Assembly (NCBI GenBank): GCA_964574215.1
Contig: CAZNLR010000007.1
Coordinates: 60,343-124,342 of the forward strand
Length of the DNA stretch: 64,000 bases
Source of the DNA: GCA-2725625 sp964574215
GTDB lineage: Bacteria; Pseudomonadota; Alphaproteobacteria; Rhodospirillales; UBA2165
Direction: 5' to 3'
Shown here: positions 49,912 through 58,747 of the stretch, piece after piece
Layout of the letters: each line of letters starts with the position of its first letter
Numbering within the stretch: the stretch's first letter is position 1
Made by a program: the position numbers and the translations under genes
Notes under the pieces: model-generated
What the model saw: the letters and a program-made list of their open reading frames with translations, nothing else
Databases searched by the model: none
Told to the model about the DNA's origin: nothing

Positions 49912-50657
49912 CAGTCTTCTCCCAGGTAGGCTTGACGGACTTCTTTATTATTCCGTATCTCTTCCGGGGTTCCGCTGGCGATGGACTGGCCATAAACCAG
50001 CACCGTGATGGTGTCGGCGAGCGCAAAAACGGCATCCATATCGTGCTCGATCAGCAGCATGGTGTATTTACCCTTTAGCGTATTGAGGTACTTGGTAACG
50101 CGTTCAGAATCGGCCGGTCCCATTCCCGCCATAGGCTCATCCAGCAATAAAAGTTTCGGCGATGTCGCCAAAGCCATGGCGATTTCCAGTTGGCGTTGCT
50201 CACCGTGGGCGAGATTTGCCGCCAGCACATTGGCGCGGTGATCCAATTCCATTTCCTTCAGAATGGCCCTGGCAGGCTCCTGCAGGGCTGGATCGTTCTG
50301 CGCCGCTTTCCAGAATTTGAAACTGTGCCCCTGGCGCGCTTGAATAGATAACGAAACGTTATCGATAACGCTAAAATTCATCAAAATGCTGGTGATTTGG
50401 AATGACCGGACGAGGCCCTCGTGAACCCGATTTGACGGCGTCATATGGGTGATATCGTTACCATCAAAATAAACCGAACCACTGTCCGATTTCATCATTC
50501 CGGACAGTTGATTGATCAAGGTGGTCTTACCGGCGCCGTTGGGGCCGATAATGGCGTGGATCTCGCCTTTTTCCACTTCGATATTGAACGAATCGGTAGC
50601 GACAAGGCCACCGAAATGTTTGACCATATCAACGACTTTTAGAATCGGTTCATTCAT
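49911..50657 (-). CDS. livG: branched-chain-type ABC transporter ATPase LivG
   Basis: A 248-residue ATPase with Walker A IIGPNGAGKTTLINQLSG, signature NLAHGEQRQLEIAMALA (variant of LSGGQ) and Walker B LLLLDEPMAGMGPADSERV, then the C-terminal BCA-type extension. It overlaps livM by eight bases, indicating translational coupling. The paired LivG and LivF ATPases energise the LivHM permease. Confidence 0.93.
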   Translation of the reverse strand: MNEPILKVVDMVKHFGGLVATDSFNIEVEKGEIHAIIGPNGAGKTTLINQLSGMMKSDSGSVYFDGNDITHMTPSNRVHEGLVRSFQITSILMNFSVIDNVSLSIQARQGHSFKFWKAAQNDPALQEPARAILKEMELDHRANVLAANLAHGEQRQLEIAMALATSPKLLLLDEPMAGMGPADSERVTKYLNTLKGKYTMLLIEHDMDAVFALADTITVLVYGQSIASGTPEEIRNNKEVRQAYLGED

Positions 50658-51609
50658 TGGACTTCTCCAATTTTTTGAACAGACCCTCTAGCCCACCGCT
50701 GGCGAACAGGATCACGAGTATCAGAAACGGTCCGAAAATCAGATGCCAGGCTTCAGTGATGTTCGACAAGATCTCGGCCAGCACCCAATAAAGCAGGGAG
50801 CCGCCAACGGGTCCGAAGATGGTTCCCATACCACCCAGGACGACCATAAAGATCAACTCGCCCGAGCGTGGCCAGTGGAGCATGTCGGGGCTGACGAAGT
50901 CCTCAAAATTGGCTGAAAGAATTCCCGACAGCCCGCACATAACGCCGGCGATCACGAATGCCGTCAGTTTGTAGCCATAGGTGGGATAGCCGATGGAATG
51001 CATGCGGTCGTCATTGGACATTGATCCCCTTAAGACCATGCCGAACCTCGACCGGACAAGCCGGCGGACCAGATAAACACATCCCATCATGGTGATGAAA
51101 ATGAAGTAGTAAAAAGTCAGCGGGTCGTTGAGGTCGAAAAATGAAATGCCGAAATCGCTTCGCGCATCAATCGGTAAACCGTCGTCACTGCCGTACGCAT
51201 CCAGGCTCAAACTCAAAAAATACATCATCTGAGCAAAAGCGAGGGTAATCATAATGAAATAGACCCCCTTGGTGCGGAGGCAGATGATGCCGAAGATCAA
51301 TGCGAAAATAGCGCTGGCGGCCAAACCTACGGGCCATTGGATATAGGCGCTTTCGATACCATGAAATGCCAGAATGCCAACGGCGTAGCCGCCGATGCCG
51401 AAATACACGGCATGGCCGAAACTGACCATCCCGCCATAACCCATAATGAAATTCAGGCTGATTGCCGCAATCGCCCAGATCATCGTGCGGGCGAACACGT
51501 CGATAAAGAATTCCTGGCCGATCATCGGCGCCACAACCGGAACCAAGGCGCAGATCAGAACAACGACAGTATTGTATATGCCGCGGGCGGATTTAAGAAA
51601 TTCTATCAT
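50650..51609 (-). CDS. livM: branched-chain-type ABC permease LivM
   Basis: A 319-residue inner-membrane permease with about nine hydrophobic segments. Family motifs are AISLNFIMGYGGMVSFGHAVYFGIGGYAVGIL near the start, RSRFGMVLRGSMSNDDRMHSIGYPTYGYKLTAFVIAGVMCGLSGIL in the cytoplasmic coupling region, and VVLGGMGTIFGPVGGSLL. It follows livH by 12 bases. Confidence 0.93.
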   Translation of the reverse strand: MIEFLKSARGIYNTVVVLICALVPVVAPMIGQEFFIDVFARTMIWAIAAISLNFIMGYGGMVSFGHAVYFGIGGYAVGILAFHGIESAYIQWPVGLAASAIFALIFGIICLRTKGVYFIMITLAFAQMMYFLSLSLDAYGSDDGLPIDARSDFGISFFDLNDPLTFYYFIFITMMGCVYLVRRLVRSRFGMVLRGSMSNDDRMHSIGYPTYGYKLTAFVIAGVMCGLSGILSANFEDFVSPDMLHWPRSGELIFMVVLGGMGTIFGPVGGSLLYWVLAEILSNITEAWHLIFGPFLILVILFASGGLEGLFKKLEKSNE

Positions 51610-51621
51610 AATCCGTCCTTT

Positions 51622-52545
51622 TTAGGCGCCACGCGGGGGGAACAACCCCTGCGGCTTAACAGCCAGAATAAGAGCCATAAGAATGTAAATGAGCATGGAT
51701 GAGATTGCCGGGCCGGCCGATTCGGCCGCTTCGGGATTAAGAATATTCAACAAAGCGACATCGATAAAGGACCGCCCCATGGTATCAATTACACCGATGA
51801 TCACCGCGGCCACGAAAGCCCCCCGGATTGATCCTATGCCGCCGATCACAATCACCACAAAGGCGAAAATCAGCACTTCTTCACCCATGCCGCTTTGCGC
51901 CTGGGTAATGGGCGTGACAATCATTCCCGCCAACCCGGCAAGCACCGCCCCCAAGCCGAAAACCAACGTAAACAACAGAGAAATGTTAATCCCCAGCGCC
52001 CCCACCATTTCCCGGTTGGAAGCACCAGCACGAATCAACATGCCAATCCTTGTTTTGGTAACAAGAATGTATAATCCAAGGGCAACCGACAGCCCGACGG
52101 CGATGATCACCAACCGGTAATCCGGCACCGTTATACCGCCTGGAAATTTCGTAAACCCGGCAAAATAACTGGGCAGCGGAAAGGCAATACCTTCGGGCCC
52201 ATAAACGATTACGAACAATTCGTTGAAAAATAAAATAAGACCGAACGTCACAAGGACCTGGTCCAGATGGTTCCGTGTGTACAGCGTCTTTAGTAGCGTA
52301 AAATCCATCAGCACGCCGACGGCCATCATGACTGGGACGGCGAGCAGCATTCCCCAGACAAATGAACCTGTCCAGAGCGCCAGAGTGGCCGCAAAAAATG
52401 CACCGAACATATAGAGGGTGCCATGCGCCAAGTTGATCAGGTCCATGATGCCAAAGACCAACGTCAAACCCGCTGCCATCAAAAACAAAATGATGCCGAG
52501 TTGAAAACCGTTAAACAGTTGTTCGACGACTAGAACGTAATTCAT
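51622..52545 (-). CDS. livH: branched-chain-type ABC permease LivH
   Basis: A 307-residue permease. ALIF-like start GFQLGIILFLMAAGLTLVFGIMDLINLAHGTLYMFGAFFAATL, then GMLIRAGASNREMVGALGINISLLFTLVFGLGAVLAGLAGM and FVVIVIGGIGSIRGAFVAAVIIG are characteristic. It partners LivM. It is separated from the receptor gene by a 90-base gap that contains a hairpin. Confidence 0.93.
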   Translation of the reverse strand: MNYVLVVEQLFNGFQLGIILFLMAAGLTLVFGIMDLINLAHGTLYMFGAFFAATLALWTGSFVWGMLLAVPVMMAVGVLMDFTLLKTLYTRNHLDQVLVTFGLILFFNELFVIVYGPEGIAFPLPSYFAGFTKFPGGITVPDYRLVIIAVGLSVALGLYILVTKTRIGMLIRAGASNREMVGALGINISLLFTLVFGLGAVLAGLAGMIVTPITQAQSGMGEEVLIFAFVVIVIGGIGSIRGAFVAAVIIGVIDTMGRSFIDVALLNILNPEAAESAGPAISSMLIYILMALILAVKPQGLFPPRGA

Positions 52546-52581
52546 GATTTAATTATCTTGCCGATGAAGCTTAAGAAATTA

Positions 52582-52613
52582 GGAAGCGGGAACGATGTTC
52601 CGTCCCCGCTTCC
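52582..52613 (-). terminator. attenuating hairpin between the receptor and permease genes
   Basis: GGAAGCGGG (52582-52590) and CCCGCTTCC (52605-52613) make a nine-base-pair stem that continues inward by three pairs past one mismatch. On the minus strand it follows the receptor stop by 23 bases and precedes livH; only a weak T-rich stretch follows. Such elements commonly raise binding-protein yield over permease yield by partial termination or mRNA protection. Confidence 0.55.
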
Positions 52614-52635
52614 AACTTTTGAATAGCTAGCTCTA

Positions 52636-53814
52636 TTAGAGCTTGCAATCTTTGACATAAGGCGTTTCGTGGTTTTTGAACACTGTATCACGTATCGAAA
52701 CCATCCATTTGCCGTCTTTGTCGGCGACCACTTCCCGCGAATAGAAATTCTGGATGGGGAAATGATTCCGGCCGAATTTGAACTTACCGCGGAGTGACGC
52801 GTAGTCGGCTTTTTCCATGGCGGCACGCATGCCGTCGGTATTGCCGATGTTGCCCTGCACCGAGTCGACACCGGATTTGATCAACAAAATGGTGTCATAG
52901 GCCTGCGCCGCATAATGAGACGGATAGGTGCCAGTTTTCTTTTTGAAATCGGCGACAAAGCGTTTGTTGGTGGCGTTGTCCAGATCGGGCGCCCAGAACA
53001 TGGTGTTATAGGTGCCGAGGATATTGTTCAATTTGGCTTTCTGGAACAGCGGTAGGGTCGCGCCATCCATGGAGAACACCGTGTAGAGCGGTGTCGTTTT
53101 CGCAAGACCGGACTGCTTGAACTGGGTCAGGAATTTCGGTCCCGCACCACCCGGATAGAAAGTAAACACGCCTTCCGGCTTGGCGGCACGAACCTTGGCG
53201 AATTCGGCAGACCAGTCGGCATGGCTCGGCCAAGGAGTCATATCCCGGCCAACGACCTTACCTTTGTACGTTGCCGTGACACCCGCCACCATTTGCTTAC
53301 CGGCGGCATAGTTGGCGGCCATAATATAAAGGGTCTTGACGCCTTTTTGATTGAGCAGTTCACCCAGAGCGCGCGCATTCTGGCTGTTTTCCCAAGCCGC
53401 GTTGAAGAAGTTTTTGTGACACTTCTTACCGGCGTACAGTGAATGGCCGGCGTTGGAACTGATGAAAATTTTACCGGCTTTTAGCGCTACCGGCGCCGAA
53501 GCACCAAGAACGTGGGACCAAATATAACCGGCAATAAGATCGACTTTATCTTTTTTGATAAGCTTTTCGGTCTTTTGCTTGCCTTGTTTGGGGCTGAAGC
53601 CATCGTCTTCAAAAACGATCTTTGTGGTGACGCCACCCATCTTGTGTCCGATGTGATCCATGGCGATTTCGACGGCGGCTTTCTGTTGCTTACCGATCAA
53701 AGAAGCCGGGGTCGTCAAAGTCGTTACAAAACCGATTTTGATATCTTTTGCTTGCGCCGATGTCGCGGCGGCCATGGCGGCCAATGGAGCAAGCCACAAC
53801 AATTTCCTGTTCAT
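52636..53814 (-). CDS. livK: ABC substrate-binding protein for aromatic or branched-chain substrates
   Basis: 392 residues. Signal peptide MNRKLLWLAPLAAMAAATSAQA, then the Peripla_BP_6 body: DIKIGFVTTLTTPASLIGKQQKAAVEIAMDHIG, VDLIAGYIWSHVLGASAPVALKAGKIFISSNAG, and SAEFAKVRAAKPEGVFTFYPGGAGPKFLTQF. It belongs to the subgroup common in aromatic-degradation clusters. First gene of the transporter operon. A long palindrome lies about 100 bases upstream. Confidence 0.92.
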   Translation of the reverse strand: MNRKLLWLAPLAAMAAATSAQAKDIKIGFVTTLTTPASLIGKQQKAAVEIAMDHIGHKMGGVTTKIVFEDDGFSPKQGKQKTEKLIKKDKVDLIAGYIWSHVLGASAPVALKAGKIFISSNAGHSLYAGKKCHKNFFNAAWENSQNARALGELLNQKGVKTLYIMAANYAAGKQMVAGVTATYKGKVVGRDMTPWPSHADWSAEFAKVRAAKPEGVFTFYPGGAGPKFLTQFKQSGLAKTTPLYTVFSMDGATLPLFQKAKLNNILGTYNTMFWAPDLDNATNKRFVADFKKKTGTYPSHYAAQAYDTILLIKSGVDSVQGNIGNTDGMRAAMEKADYASLRGKFKFGRNHFPIQNFYSREVVADKDGKWMVSIRDTVFKNHETPYVKDCKL

Positions 53815-53912
53815 AATGTGTCTCCCTAGGATGTGGTTAACCTTAGATTTTCTGTACGCAATATCTTACATTGCCCAACATTTTGCACAATGCATAGATA
53901 TTTATCTTCCCC

Positions 53913-53938
53913 TGTAAAATATCACGTGATGTTTTACA
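53913..53938. promoter_or_regulatory. 26-base palindrome upstream of the transporter operon
   Basis: TGTAAAATATCAC and GTGATGTTTTACA form a palindrome with a single mismatched pair, centred on ATCACGTGAT. It is about 100 bases upstream of the receptor start codon, inside an AT-rich 277-base gap. Length and symmetry fit a dimeric repressor or activator site for the aromatic transporter. No regulator of a matching family is adjacent. Confidence 0.55.
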
Positions 53939-54091
53939 ACAATTTTTTTTGTAAGTTAATATAACTTTGATTGTTGGCCAGTTATTATCACAACAGAGTG
54001 CCAATTCAAGCTTTATGGTGCCCAAAACTCAAATTTGACCCTTAAGCATTTTTTACACTTGCTATTTCGTCAACCCCTAATGGCCACTAAA

Positions 54092-55322
54092 TCAAGTCAG
54101 CAGCATGGCCATGGCAGCCGCTCCCCCGGTGATGAAAACGGCGCCACCGCCGGCAAGTGGATATTTTTGAAATCCGATTGTCGACGGGAATCCGGCATCA
54201 ATCGTAATCAATAATTTAGATAGCATCCCTAATACGACAACGACGGTCACCAGCCCCAGGGGAACAAAGGGAATATGCATAATCCAAAATACCGGACCCA
54301 AAAGACCGGCATCACCCGCCGGCGACATACCGACCATGACGTTTAGCAACTTTTCAGCGGCCTCCACCTCAAACATATTTGGCAAACCTAAATAGATCAT
54401 AAGAAGAGACAATAACGCCGCAATCAAGAATGAGCCCAAATAGCCCGCCGCCAATTTTCCGACCGACGATGACTTTTCCTTTTTCGAGGGAACAAAGATG
54501 GAGATCGTAATGGTGATGCTAAGTCCCGTGAAAAACAGACTGCTCAGCAACAATTGCCAATTCTGGATAGACGGCTGTTGCGCAGCGGCGAGATGACCGT
54601 AAAGAAAGGCGGCGAAAATCAAAAGATAGGCTACTGGCAAAGACGCTGCAAAAATCCGGCATCCTCGTTGCAGGGTACTGGCATTATTTAAAGAAAGCAG
54701 GGAATTGGCCGCCAGAGCCAGCGAATGGCAAAGCAAATAAAGTATCGGGGCGACAAGTACGCCACCTATTGCGGCATGACCGGTTGGCATATGCAGGATC
54801 AGATCGGTAAAGGATACGAAGANNNNNNNNNNCGACGCAGAACAAATATGCCGAAAACAAGGCTGCCAGCAGCGACAAACGACGGATTTCACCGAAAATC
54901 AGCAGACAAACGTAGATTGCGAAAGATACCACCAGTACCGATAGCAGAAATCCCGAACCGCCCCGTAAATAATTGAGCAATGCAGCGATAGGAATGGCAA
55001 CTAAAACAACAAACAGGAACAGCCCACTGGTCAGAACATTCTTCTCCGACTGCCCAAACCAGTAATCAATGCTTTTGCAGATGCCGGTCACAAAGTTCCG
55101 GATGACCAGATCCGGAACTTCACGCCATGAACATGCGGCCAGCAGCTCCCATTTGGACCGCATCCAATTGCCGAATTTGCTGTTGGCATGAAAATTTTCA
55201 TCCAACCGGTTGCCCATTTCAATGACAATCAGGGCGACACCGAACATAATGCAGAGCACTGCGAACGACGTAAGTGCTCTGACGGTGAAGGCCAGACCTT
55301 GAATTTCCCCGTGACCCTCCAT
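54092..55322 (-). CDS. polytopic membrane protein, interrupted by an assembly gap
   Basis: Two halves separated by ten Ns at 54823-54832 and in different frames, read as one gene. The N-terminal half has helices ALTSFAVLCIMFGVALIVI, a soluble stretch with a WELLAACSWREVPDLVIRNF segment, LTSGLFLFVVLVAIPIAALL and LLSVLVVSFAIYVCLLIF. The C-terminal half has five or so more helices and ends AGGGAVFITGGAAAMAMLL. No family is recognised. It lies between the transporter operon and the DUF4863 gene. Confidence 0.6.
54823..54832. other. assembly gap (ten Ns)
   Basis: A scaffold placeholder inside the membrane protein gene; frames on either side do not match at a length of ten. Confidence 0.98.
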
Positions 55323-55364
55323 CAGGGCGATCCCCGCTTGTTGATTAACCTATATGGCGTGACT

Positions 55365-55823
55365 TCACTGGCCGGTAAATTCTATTTCGCCATCGGGTAA
55401 CAGGTAAAGCACCAGGGCATTACCGTCGGTTACGGTAGGCCGATGGGCGGTATCCGGTCCGTAGACGAACCACCCTTCGCCGTTACCATCGAACTTGGCG
55501 TCACCTTCAATCGGCATAATCATATCTATCTCACCCTTGGGGTGACGGTGATGAGGACCGACGACGTCTTTCATCTCGACCACATCGACGCTGAAACCAT
55601 CCAAGTCTTTGATAATGCGCCCGAATTTTATGCCGCCATGTTCCTGATTGCACATCCAGCCGTCGCTGATGGCCTGATCGCAGGCCGCTCGAACTTTTTG
55701 GAATATCTCACTATCCGGCGGAAAATTAGCGTTTAAGTCGGCGGCCAGAGCGTCATCAAGTGGTTTGCCAGCAATGGAACCGCTGATCTCGTGAACCAGA
55801 TCCTGGAATTCTTCTTTCGTCAT
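55365..55823 (-). CDS. DUF4863 / 4-hydroxylaminobenzoate lyase-like protein
   Basis: A 152-residue, cupin-like protein: FQDLVHEISGSIAGKPLDDALAADLNANFPP, then GWMCNQEHGGIKFGRIIK, the likely metal site VVGPHHRHPKGEIDMIMPIEG, and GWFVYGPDTAHRPTVTDG. The family includes, as I recall, the PnbB lyase of 4-nitrobenzoate breakdown and is also often found in box clusters, where its job is unknown. It is followed downstream by the membrane protein gene and preceded by a thioesterase on the same strand. Confidence 0.75.
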   Translation of the reverse strand: MTKEEFQDLVHEISGSIAGKPLDDALAADLNANFPPDSEIFQKVRAACDQAISDGWMCNQEHGGIKFGRIIKDLDGFSVDVVEMKDVVGPHHRHPKGEIDMIMPIEGDAKFDGNGEGWFVYGPDTAHRPTVTDGNALVLYLLPDGEIEFTGQ

Positions 55824-55865
55824 TGAGTACCCTCTTCGCTTTCAGATTTTATATAACTTAAACAA

Positions 55866-56336
55866 TCAATCGGTACAGGCGTCCACATAGACGTCCAGAC
55901 TTGCTCGAATTTCATCGGGAATGGGAGCGGAAGCAAAGGGCTGATCGGTCACGAAACAGGAAATATGATCCACGGTGAAACAAAGCACACCGTCCGCATT
56001 AAAACACTTTACTTCGAAAGCGACCGAAGATTTTCCAATTTTTTTAATTCGAATCACCAGGTCAACCACGGCGCCGACCCGTAAAACATGGGAAAAAACC
56101 GTTTGCGTACTGACGGTCGGACAGCCGAGACCCCGATCCCTGATTTCCAGCCAGTTAATTCCCGCCTCTTCGATCAACCAGTTTTCGATGACATCAATTG
56201 CATATTCGGAGGCCCGCGGCGTATAAATCACGCCTTGCGGATCGCATTCACCCCAATGGACGAGTCGACGGTAAACATGGGGATATCGTCCTCTGATCCT
56301 GTCAGGAGCGATTTCGGAAGAGATTTCGGAATCCAT
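55866..56336 (-). CDS. acyl-CoA thioesterase of the 4-hydroxybenzoyl-CoA thioesterase family
   Basis: A 156-residue single hotdog domain. The signature is YRRLVHWGECDPQGVIYTPRASEYAIDVIENWL, with the catalytic Asp in CDPQGV, followed by VDLVIRIKKIGKSSVAFEVKCFN. It probably hydrolyses aromatic or dead-end acyl-CoAs to keep the CoA pool free. It lies 43 bases upstream of the DUF4863 gene on the same strand and is divergent from the indolepyruvate oxidoreductase genes. Confidence 0.85.
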   Translation of the reverse strand: MDSEISSEIAPDRIRGRYPHVYRRLVHWGECDPQGVIYTPRASEYAIDVIENWLIEEAGINWLEIRDRGLGCPTVSTQTVFSHVLRVGAVVDLVIRIKKIGKSSVAFEVKCFNADGVLCFTVDHISCFVTDQPFASAPIPDEIRASLDVYVDACTD

Positions 56337-56463
56337 AAATTTTGCCTTTTTTTTTGGAATTTACCAAATATATTTGTCAGATAATTGATTTCACGGTCTA
56401 TTTAAACCAGAAACATCGAAATACAAGCCGTAACGACAATGGCCATTCTGAACCAGACGACCT

Positions 56464-56489
56464 TTTGAAACGATTTAGGTTGTTTCAAA
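56464..56489. promoter_or_regulatory. inverted repeat upstream of the ior-hcr genes
   Basis: TTTGAAAC (56464-56471) and GTTTCAAA (56482-56489) are perfect inverted arms with a ten-base spacer. The site lies about 100 bases before the oxidoreductase start, within the divergent gap shared with the thioesterase. A candidate operator of a dimeric regulator; the protein is unknown. Confidence 0.45.
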
Positions 56490-56587
56490 GGCAATCGTCG
56501 AATATGATAATGTATATTGTTCGTCTACCAAACATTTAATTGTTTTGGCTTAATTTTAGGCTAGCAATAAACCTGAGGGATTAAAAC

Positions 56588-58747
56588 ATGGATGGTGGCG
56601 CAGGCACTGCTCGGGCACTCGTAGGCGGTGAACGGTCCTTTAAGCAAGAAGTTCATAAACTGCTGCTCGGAGATGGCGAGGAGTTTCACGGTGAAGGCAT
56701 CATGGCCATCACCAAAGCACTGTTGCAATCGGGTGTATCCTACGTCGGCGGCTACCCCGGCGCTCCTATTTCCTACCTCATCGACGTTCTCTCAGACGCC
56801 AGCGAGGAAATTCTCCGGCCCATGGGAATCCGGTTCGAGCAATCGTCTTCCGAAGCCGGCGCCGGCGCTTTGCTGGCAGCGTCCATCAATTACCCCCTGC
56901 GCGGCGCAGTAACCTGGAAATCAGTGGTCGGCACCAATGTCGCGTCGGACGCTCTGTCAAATATCGCTTCGGTCGGCGTGATCGGCGGTGCCGTGATTGT
57001 CATGGGTGAAGATTATGGCGAAGGCGCCAGCATCATCCAGGAACGCACCCATTCCTTCGCCATGAAGTCATCGATTCCCCTGATCGACCCACGCTACGAC
57101 ATGTCGCGGGTGGTCGACCTTACCGAGCAGGCCTTCGAATTGTCCGAGGCCTCCAATCTGCCCGTGTTTCTGTCTCTACGCATCCGCGCCTGCCACATGA
57201 CCGGCAGCTTCAAGACCAAAAACAATCGGGAACCGAAATACAGCCTGAACAACCCAGTACCCGAGTCCGAATTCGATTTCAAACGAATCGCCATGGCGCC
57301 CGTGGTCTTCGACCATGAAAAAGAAAAGGTGAATGACCGGTTCCCGGCGGCGCAAAAATATATTGTCGAAAACGGTATGAACGAACTGTTCCCGGGTAAA
57401 GGCGGACCTTTCGGCATCGTCACCCAGGGCGGCACCTATACAGTGGTCATGCGGGGGCTTAAACGGCTCGGCCTGGCCGACGCCTTCGGCAACAGCGATA
57501 TACCGGTCCTCTGCCTGAACGTCATTCATCCTCTGGTGCCGGATCAAATTGAAGATTTCATCAAGGACAAGGACAGTGTTCTGGTGGTCGAAGAAGGCAT
57601 TCCCAATTACATCGAAAAGCAAATTGCCGAGTTGGCCCATAAAAAAAGTATCGCCTGCCGCGTGACCGGCAAGGACTACCTGCCGGTGGCGGGTGAATAT
57701 GTCGCCGATGTGGTGCGGGACGGTCTCGCTAAATACTTGAAAGAAGAAACCCCGGTTGAGACCGGTGGGGCCGCTATGGAAAAAAGTGCTTCCATCGACG
57801 CCGTCGGCGCGGCTGCCAATCAGCACCGCAACGAGCCCATGCCGCCACGGCCGCCTTCTTTCTGCACCGGTTGTCCCGAACGTCCTGTGATGGCGGCGCT
57901 TAAGCTCCTGATGAAAGAACGCGGCAAATTTCATGTATCCATGGACATCGGCTGCAATACCTTCGGTACATTACCTCCGTTCAGTTTTGGCAGCACCGTT
58001 GTGGGCTACGGTCTCGGACTGGCCAGCGGCAGCGCCATCGGCGGTAATCTGAATCAACCGACCGTGGCCATCATGGGCGACGGCGGATTCTGGCACAGCG
58101 GTTTCAGCACAGGCGTTATCAATGCCCATTGGAACAACTACGACACGGTTCTGATTATCCTCGACAACGGCTATGCATCCGCCACGGGTCAGCATCACAT
58201 TCCATCGACAGGCACCACCCCGATTGGCCAGTCGTCTTTGGTCCCCATTGAAAGCGCCCTTAAGGGTATCGGCGTTCAGTGGATCAAAAATGTCGATTCT
58301 TACAGCCTCCAGGACACCAAGGACGCCATCGCCGAAGCCCTTGACGCCAAAGGCGGATTGCGGGTGATCATCTCCAACAACGAATGCATGCTTGCCAAGC
58401 AGCGCGCCGAACGCCCCGCCAAGGCCGCGGCCTTGAAGGCCGGTCGTGCGGTAACCCAGGAAAAATTCGGCGTCGACGAAGAAGTCTGCACCGGCGATCA
58501 TTCCTGTATGCGGCTAAGCGGTTGCCCCTCCCTCACCCTGAAACAAAGCAGCGACCCCTTTAAAGAGACGCCGGTCGCCTACGTCAACGAGACCTGCGTC
58601 GCCTGCGGCCATTGTGGTGAAGTGGCCCATACCGCCCAGCTCTGCCCGTCGTTCTACCGGGCGGAAGCCGTCAAAAACGCGGGTCCTGTGCGAAAATTTG
58701 CCTCGGCGGTCAACCGTGGCCTCCTGTCAATGATGGGAGCCTCGTGA
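56588..58747 (+). CDS. iorA: indolepyruvate:ferredoxin oxidoreductase alpha subunit
   Basis: A 719-residue TPP-dependent 2-oxoacid oxidoreductase. The N-terminal pyrimidine-type domain contains VSYVGGYPGAPISYLIDVLSDA and RFEQSSSEAGAGALLAASINYP. The TPP-binding domain contains PPSFCTGCPERPVMAALK, MDIGCNTFGTLPPFSFG and IMGDGGFWHSGF. The end carries a ferredoxin-like cluster, ETCVACGHCGEVAHTAQLCPSFYR, with one clear [4Fe-4S] motif rather than the two of archaeal IorA. It converts arylpyruvates to aryl-CoA while reducing ferredoxin. It is coupled to the beta gene and lies upstream of hcrCB. Confidence 0.88.
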   Translation: MDGGAGTARALVGGERSFKQEVHKLLLGDGEEFHGEGIMAITKALLQSGVSYVGGYPGAPISYLIDVLSDASEEILRPMGIRFEQSSSEAGAGALLAASINYPLRGAVTWKSVVGTNVASDALSNIASVGVIGGAVIVMGEDYGEGASIIQERTHSFAMKSSIPLIDPRYDMSRVVDLTEQAFELSEASNLPVFLSLRIRACHMTGSFKTKNNREPKYSLNNPVPESEFDFKRIAMAPVVFDHEKEKVNDRFPAAQKYIVENGMNELFPGKGGPFGIVTQGGTYTVVMRGLKRLGLADAFGNSDIPVLCLNVIHPLVPDQIEDFIKDKDSVLVVEEGIPNYIEKQIAELAHKKSIACRVTGKDYLPVAGEYVADVVRDGLAKYLKEETPVETGGAAMEKSASIDAVGAAANQHRNEPMPPRPPSFCTGCPERPVMAALKLLMKERGKFHVSMDIGCNTFGTLPPFSFGSTVVGYGLGLASGSAIGGNLNQPTVAIMGDGGFWHSGFSTGVINAHWNNYDTVLIILDNGYASATGQHHIPSTGTTPIGQSSLVPIESALKGIGVQWIKNVDSYSLQDTKDAIAEALDAKGGLRVIISNNECMLAKQRAERPAKAAALKAGRAVTQEKFGVDEEVCTGDHSCMRLSGCPSLTLKQSSDPFKETPVAYVNETCVACGHCGEVAHTAQLCPSFYRAEAVKNAGPVRKFASAVNRGLLSMMGAS

